Translations under genes and position numbers: made by a program | Notes under the pieces: model-generated | What the model saw: the letters and a program-made list of their open reading frames with translations, nothing else | The model's database searches: none | What the model was told of the DNA's origin: nothing | Assembly: GCA_036986155.1 (NCBI GenBank) | Contig: BTRA01000028.1 | Location: forward strand, 1 to 27,168 | Direction: 5' to 3' | From: JACZXQ01 sp036986155 | Lineage (GTDB): Bacteria; Gemmatimonadota; Gemmatimonadetes; Longimicrobiales; Gaopeijiaceae | Length of the DNA: 27,168 nucleotides | In this document: positions 24,727 through 27,168 of the stretch, piece after piece | Numbering within the stretch: the first letter of the stretch is position 1 | How the letters are laid out: each line of letters opens with the position of its first letter

Positions 24727-26234
24727 ACGCCTACGCTCCCACCCGGCTCGCCGTCGCTGTGGCGGCAGCTCTGCTGACGATCGCGTCGCCCGCCCCCGCC
24801 CAGCAGGCGGGGCCGGAATCCGTGAACACCGACATCCCGCCTCGTGCCCTCGGCGAGCGAGCTCCGTACCTACTGGAGTACGATCACCTTACCGGTGTGG
24901 TCGTACTGACCGACCCCAAGAACCGGGTCGTGGAGCGATGGGAGACCCGGCTAGCAGGGGCAACCGGCGTCATCGCGCCGGTGCCGCCCAACCGCCCTGT
25001 CGTGGTCGCAGTAAAGAACGCCAACCCGCTCCTCTATACGTACGACGTGCAGGTAGTGCCTGTCGCCAAGGGCTCGATCCGAGCGTGCCGCGATATCGGC
25101 GGCGAGTTCGCACACCGCGGTGTGCTCGTGGCGCTCGGGGCATACACCGGCCAGGCACCCCTCACCCCCGACGTGAGCGGGGCGCTGGATGGGGGTAACG
25201 TCCTCAGGCTGTGGCAGCAACGCGATCAGGGCTTGACCCGCGGAGCCGCCGGGGCAGTCGACGAGGAGGCCATGGGGCGTGCCCTGTCGGCCATCCGCAC
25301 ACCCGTGGTCCGCTTCGCGGAAACGATGGAGGCCGTTGCCACGCTCTCTGGCGGTCTCGAGGACTCGCTACGCGTTGTGGCGGAGCTGGGTGACGCGCTG
25401 CCGGTCGACTCACTGCTCGCGAAGCTGCAGGCGTCGCTGGACCGGCACCAGCATGGCCTCAGCGATCCCGCGCGACTCCCCAGCGCGCTCCGGAAGCGAA
25501 GGTCGGATGTCGCCAACGAACTCGAGACCTTGACCTCCCTCCAGCGCGCCGTGATGACGGGCCTGTACACGGGCCTCCGGAACGACCCTGCCGCCATCGA
25601 GGTGCTGACACTGTCCTCCCGGGTCGACCAGGCCGAGCGGTCCGCCGAACTGGGCTACCGGGAGCTTCGCAACGATCTGTTGCGCATCGAGCGGGCGCGC
25701 CGGGAAACCCGCCAGACGTTCTCCGTCGCGGCTAGCGGGGACTTCCGCAGGATCACCCTGAAGGTCGAGCCCAGGCAAGGGTTCGACGACGTACTGAGGA
25801 CGCGGGATGGATCGGTCTCGGTCTTCACCGAGCCGGCGGTGGGGCTGCGCTGTCAGGTGGGGATCGGCTTCGCGTTCATGAACGCCCCGCCCGACTATGA
25901 GCTCGGCAGCGCGGGAGTCGTGGCCAACCGAGAAGCGGGCGAGACGCGTACCGCACCCGCCCTCACCCTGCTGCTATCGACACCCAACATCCCGGTCTTG
26001 GCGCTTCTTACGGGAATCGGCATCGGAAACGACAGGGTGCCGGATCTCTACCTGGGCGGAGCGCTCGGATTCCTCGACCCGATCATGCTCAACGCAGGTG
26101 TTGTGTGGCAGCGAGAACGGCGCCTCCCCAACGGGATTTCGCTTGGAGCCGCCCTGGCGGACCCGACCCTGCTCGACGACCTGCCCCGCTCGTACAAGCC
26201 GTCCCTTTTCTTCGGCGTGACCCTGGTGAGATAG
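24723..26234 (+). CDS. Secreted protein, coupled to caspase gene; possible outer-membrane C-terminus
   Basis: This is a 503-residue protein not recognised as a named family. Residues 1-27 are a signal peptide ending SPAPAQQ. The N-terminal domain (about 35-130) is beta-rich (VVVLTDPKNRVVERWE, RPVVVAVKNANPLLYTYDV). Residues 160-340 are strongly helical with Glu/Arg/Leu spacing, suggesting a coiled coil or helical bundle. The last 150 residues alternate as amphipathic strands (GLRCQVGIGFAFM, LALLTGIGIGND, LYLGGALGFLDPIMLN) and end SLFFGVTLVR, as in an outer-membrane barrel or anchor. Its GTG start overlaps the caspase stop (GTGA), so it is translated with it. It could be the membrane partner, target or anchor of the caspase; this is inference. 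Confidence 0.72.
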   Translation: MNAYAPTRLAVAVAAALLTIASPAPAQQAGPESVNTDIPPRALGERAPYLLEYDHLTGVVVLTDPKNRVVERWETRLAGATGVIAPVPPNRPVVVAVKNANPLLYTYDVQVVPVAKGSIRACRDIGGEFAHRGVLVALGAYTGQAPLTPDVSGALDGGNVLRLWQQRDQGLTRGAAGAVDEEAMGRALSAIRTPVVRFAETMEAVATLSGGLEDSLRVVAELGDALPVDSLLAKLQASLDRHQHGLSDPARLPSALRKRRSDVANELETLTSLQRAVMTGLYTGLRNDPAAIEVLTLSSRVDQAERSAELGYRELRNDLLRIERARRETRQTFSVAASGDFRRITLKVEPRQGFDDVLRTRDGSVSVFTEPAVGLRCQVGIGFAFMNAPPDYELGSAGVVANREAGETRTAPALTLLLSTPNIPVLALLTGIGIGNDRVPDLYLGGALGFLDPIMLNAGVVWQRERRLPNGISLGAALADPTLLDDLPRSYKPSLFFGVTLVR

Positions 26235-26260
26235 AAGTTCCGAGGGCGAGTTCACTTTTG

Positions 26261-26289
26261 TTGACCCTGGGTCCCCGGGGGCGTATTGA
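26261..26289 (+). promoter_or_regulatory. Candidate sigma70 promoter before the tail-tube-like gene
   Basis: TTGACC (26261-26266, 5 of 6 to TTGACA) and TATTGA (26284-26289, 3 of 6 to TATAAT) have a 17-base spacer, the optimum length. The gene's ATG is about 75 bases downstream. It lies just after the caspase operon end, so the tail-tube-like gene may have its own transcript. No hairpin terminator is obvious before it. Confidence 0.35.
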
Positions 26290-26363
26290 TGTCGTCGGGC
26301 CGCGGCCGCGAGGGGCCGCGATTCTGGTCCGCTTCAAGTCCTACATCCATCAGGAGTCGCACC

Positions 26364-27119
26364 ATGTTTCGAGGTAACTTCTTATCCCCGTTTCTCAGCG
26401 TCGTGTGCCTTCTGGCATTCGTACCGGCGGGTCAGGCGCAAGTCAGTGCGGATCGCTTGGTCGCGATCATGGGTTTTCAGGTGGACTTGGGGTTGGGGGG
26501 GGACGTGGATTCGGCGTGGGAGAGTCTCCAGGGGGGAGAGTTGGGCATTGCGGTCGCTTCCGCCACGACCGGACGGGACCGGGTCCAGGCCGCCGCTGGC
26601 TACACTTACGTCGGTGAGCTCGCGCTTTCGGGGGCGGTGACGTCGGGCCGCCTCGCCATGACCGACTGGCTCAACTCGGTGATAAGGGGGCTGGAATGGA
26701 AGCGGACGGTGACCACTACTGAGGTGCTGAGAGACGGCTCGCCTGGGATGAGCCGGAGCTATTTCGACGCCTTCCCGGTGCGCTACGTGTTTCCCGAGTT
26801 GAGCGCCAGCGGAACGGGTAATCTGACCGAGACTCTGGTCGTCAAGCCGATGCGCGTAGAGATGGCCGGGGGGTCGCGCGGAGCGGCCCAGAGCGCCAAC
26901 GAGGTCCTGGAAAACGGGGCGGGACGCTTTGGGGTGGATCTCGATGGGCTCCCCGATGCCTCGTCGCGCATCCGGGGCGTCGCGGTGGATGATCTCACGA
27001 TCGACACCCGTGAGATGACGAGGGGAACCGCCCGGGGCTTTCGCGCCTACGGGCCCGGTACCGTAAACACTGGAAAAATAAAAATGAAGTTTGAAAGAGG
27101 GAGAAAAAAGGAAGTATAA
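26364..27119 (+). CDS. Secreted phage T4 gp19-like tail-tube-fold protein, possibly cut by window end
   Basis: The frame gives 251 residues. Residues 1-26 are a signal peptide (FRGNFL, hydrophobic core, PAGQAQ). The mature part follows the order of the T4 gp19 tail-tube family: GELALSGAVTSGRLAMTDWL (84-103, like the LKRGxTxxxxLxxW segment), WKRTVTTTEVLRDG, then PVRYVFPELSA with ETLVVKPMRVEM (137-168, like PxKWxGPxLxA and VAIExLELAHEG). A second, partial copy seems to begin at about 188: GVDLDGLPDASSRIRGVAVD and YGPGTVNTGKIKMKFERG. AGGAG seven bases upstream fixes the ATG at 26364. The last 16 codons are AT-rich purine sequence, unlike the rest, so the 3' end and the TAA may be unreliable. Tail-tube proteins are normally cytoplasmic or phage-encoded; export is unusual. 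Confidence 0.6.
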   Translation: MFRGNFLSPFLSVVCLLAFVPAGQAQVSADRLVAIMGFQVDLGLGGDVDSAWESLQGGELGIAVASATTGRDRVQAAAGYTYVGELALSGAVTSGRLAMTDWLNSVIRGLEWKRTVTTTEVLRDGSPGMSRSYFDAFPVRYVFPELSASGTGNLTETLVVKPMRVEMAGGSRGAAQSANEVLENGAGRFGVDLDGLPDASSRIRGVAVDDLTIDTREMTRGTARGFRAYGPGTVNTGKIKMKFERGRKKEV

Positions 27120-27168
27120 AAGGGGGGGAGAGAGAAATAGAAAGGAAGAAGGAAGAGAAAGAAGGGAA
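27071..27168. other. C-free, purine-rich window end, probable assembly artefact
   Basis: From 27071 to the end there is no C at all, only nine T, and about 91% A/G, including the runs AAAAAA and GGGGGGG. Everything before is GC-rich with balanced C and G. The change is abrupt, directly after the last C at 27070. This looks like low-quality contig-end sequence rather than genome, although a natural polypurine tract cannot be excluded. Confidence 0.6.

Noticed and set aside
26286..26363. Upstream extension of the tail-tube-like frame
   Set aside because: Ser/Arg-rich, no ribosome site; AGGAG and the signal peptide support 26364.

Overview
The window is a GC-rich bacterial chromosome segment with tightly packed genes on both strands, G/C-biased third codon positions, and many secreted or outer-membrane products. 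No rRNA, tRNA, CRISPR array, integrase or transposase was found. The mix points to a Gram-negative, Gemmatimonadota-like environmental bacterium: LVIVD-repeat propellers, a LytS/LytTR pair, a secreted RidA-like protein, DUF4412, and secreted TPR-CHAT and caspase proteins. That placement is an inference from gene content, not from a marker gene.

Positions 1-6507. A secreted histidine phosphatase and an alpha/beta hydrolase precede a compact phospholipid block. On the minus strand a Tam41-like nucleotidyltransferase (putative CDP-diacylglycerol synthase) is ATGA-coupled to a CDP-alcohol phosphatidyltransferase. Divergent from it, on the plus strand, run a diacylglycerol kinase-like lipid kinase, an NAD-dependent epimerase/dehydrogenase and a secreted RidA-like protein. 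Together these could make phosphatidate, activate it to CDP-diacylglycerol and add an alcohol head group. A small membrane-anchored winged-helix protein follows.

Positions 6559-12060. One minus-strand operon of five genes encodes a secreted LVIVD propeller, a small secreted Met/His-tailed protein, a three-domain multicopper oxidase, a LytS-type histidine kinase and a LytTR response regulator. The gene order suggests copper or redox work in the envelope with its own two-component system.

Positions 12061-18881. A larger Ig-like plus LVIVD secreted protein diverges from that operon and is followed by a clan GH-A-like lipoprotein, a DUF971 protein with two CxCxxC clusters, a secreted DUF4412-like protein, an RDD-like membrane protein and an outer-membrane beta-barrel. 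Between them lie a possible amber-interrupted gene remnant (15502-15675), and an intrinsic terminator that reads on the minus strand with a candidate micro-ORF upstream of it (17561-17708).

Positions 18921-27168. Two exported clan-CD protease-type proteins diverge from a 196-bp intergenic region: TPR-CHAT (His/Cys dyad intact) and caspase-DUF4384 (His/Cys dyad intact). The caspase gene is GTGA-coupled to a secreted protein with a possible outer-membrane C-terminus. Downstream is a signal-peptide-bearing protein that resembles phage T4 gp19 tail-tube proteins in tandem. This neighbourhood is the best candidate for an undescribed envelope system. The last 98 bases contain no C and are about 90% purine, so the end of the window may be unreliable sequence.
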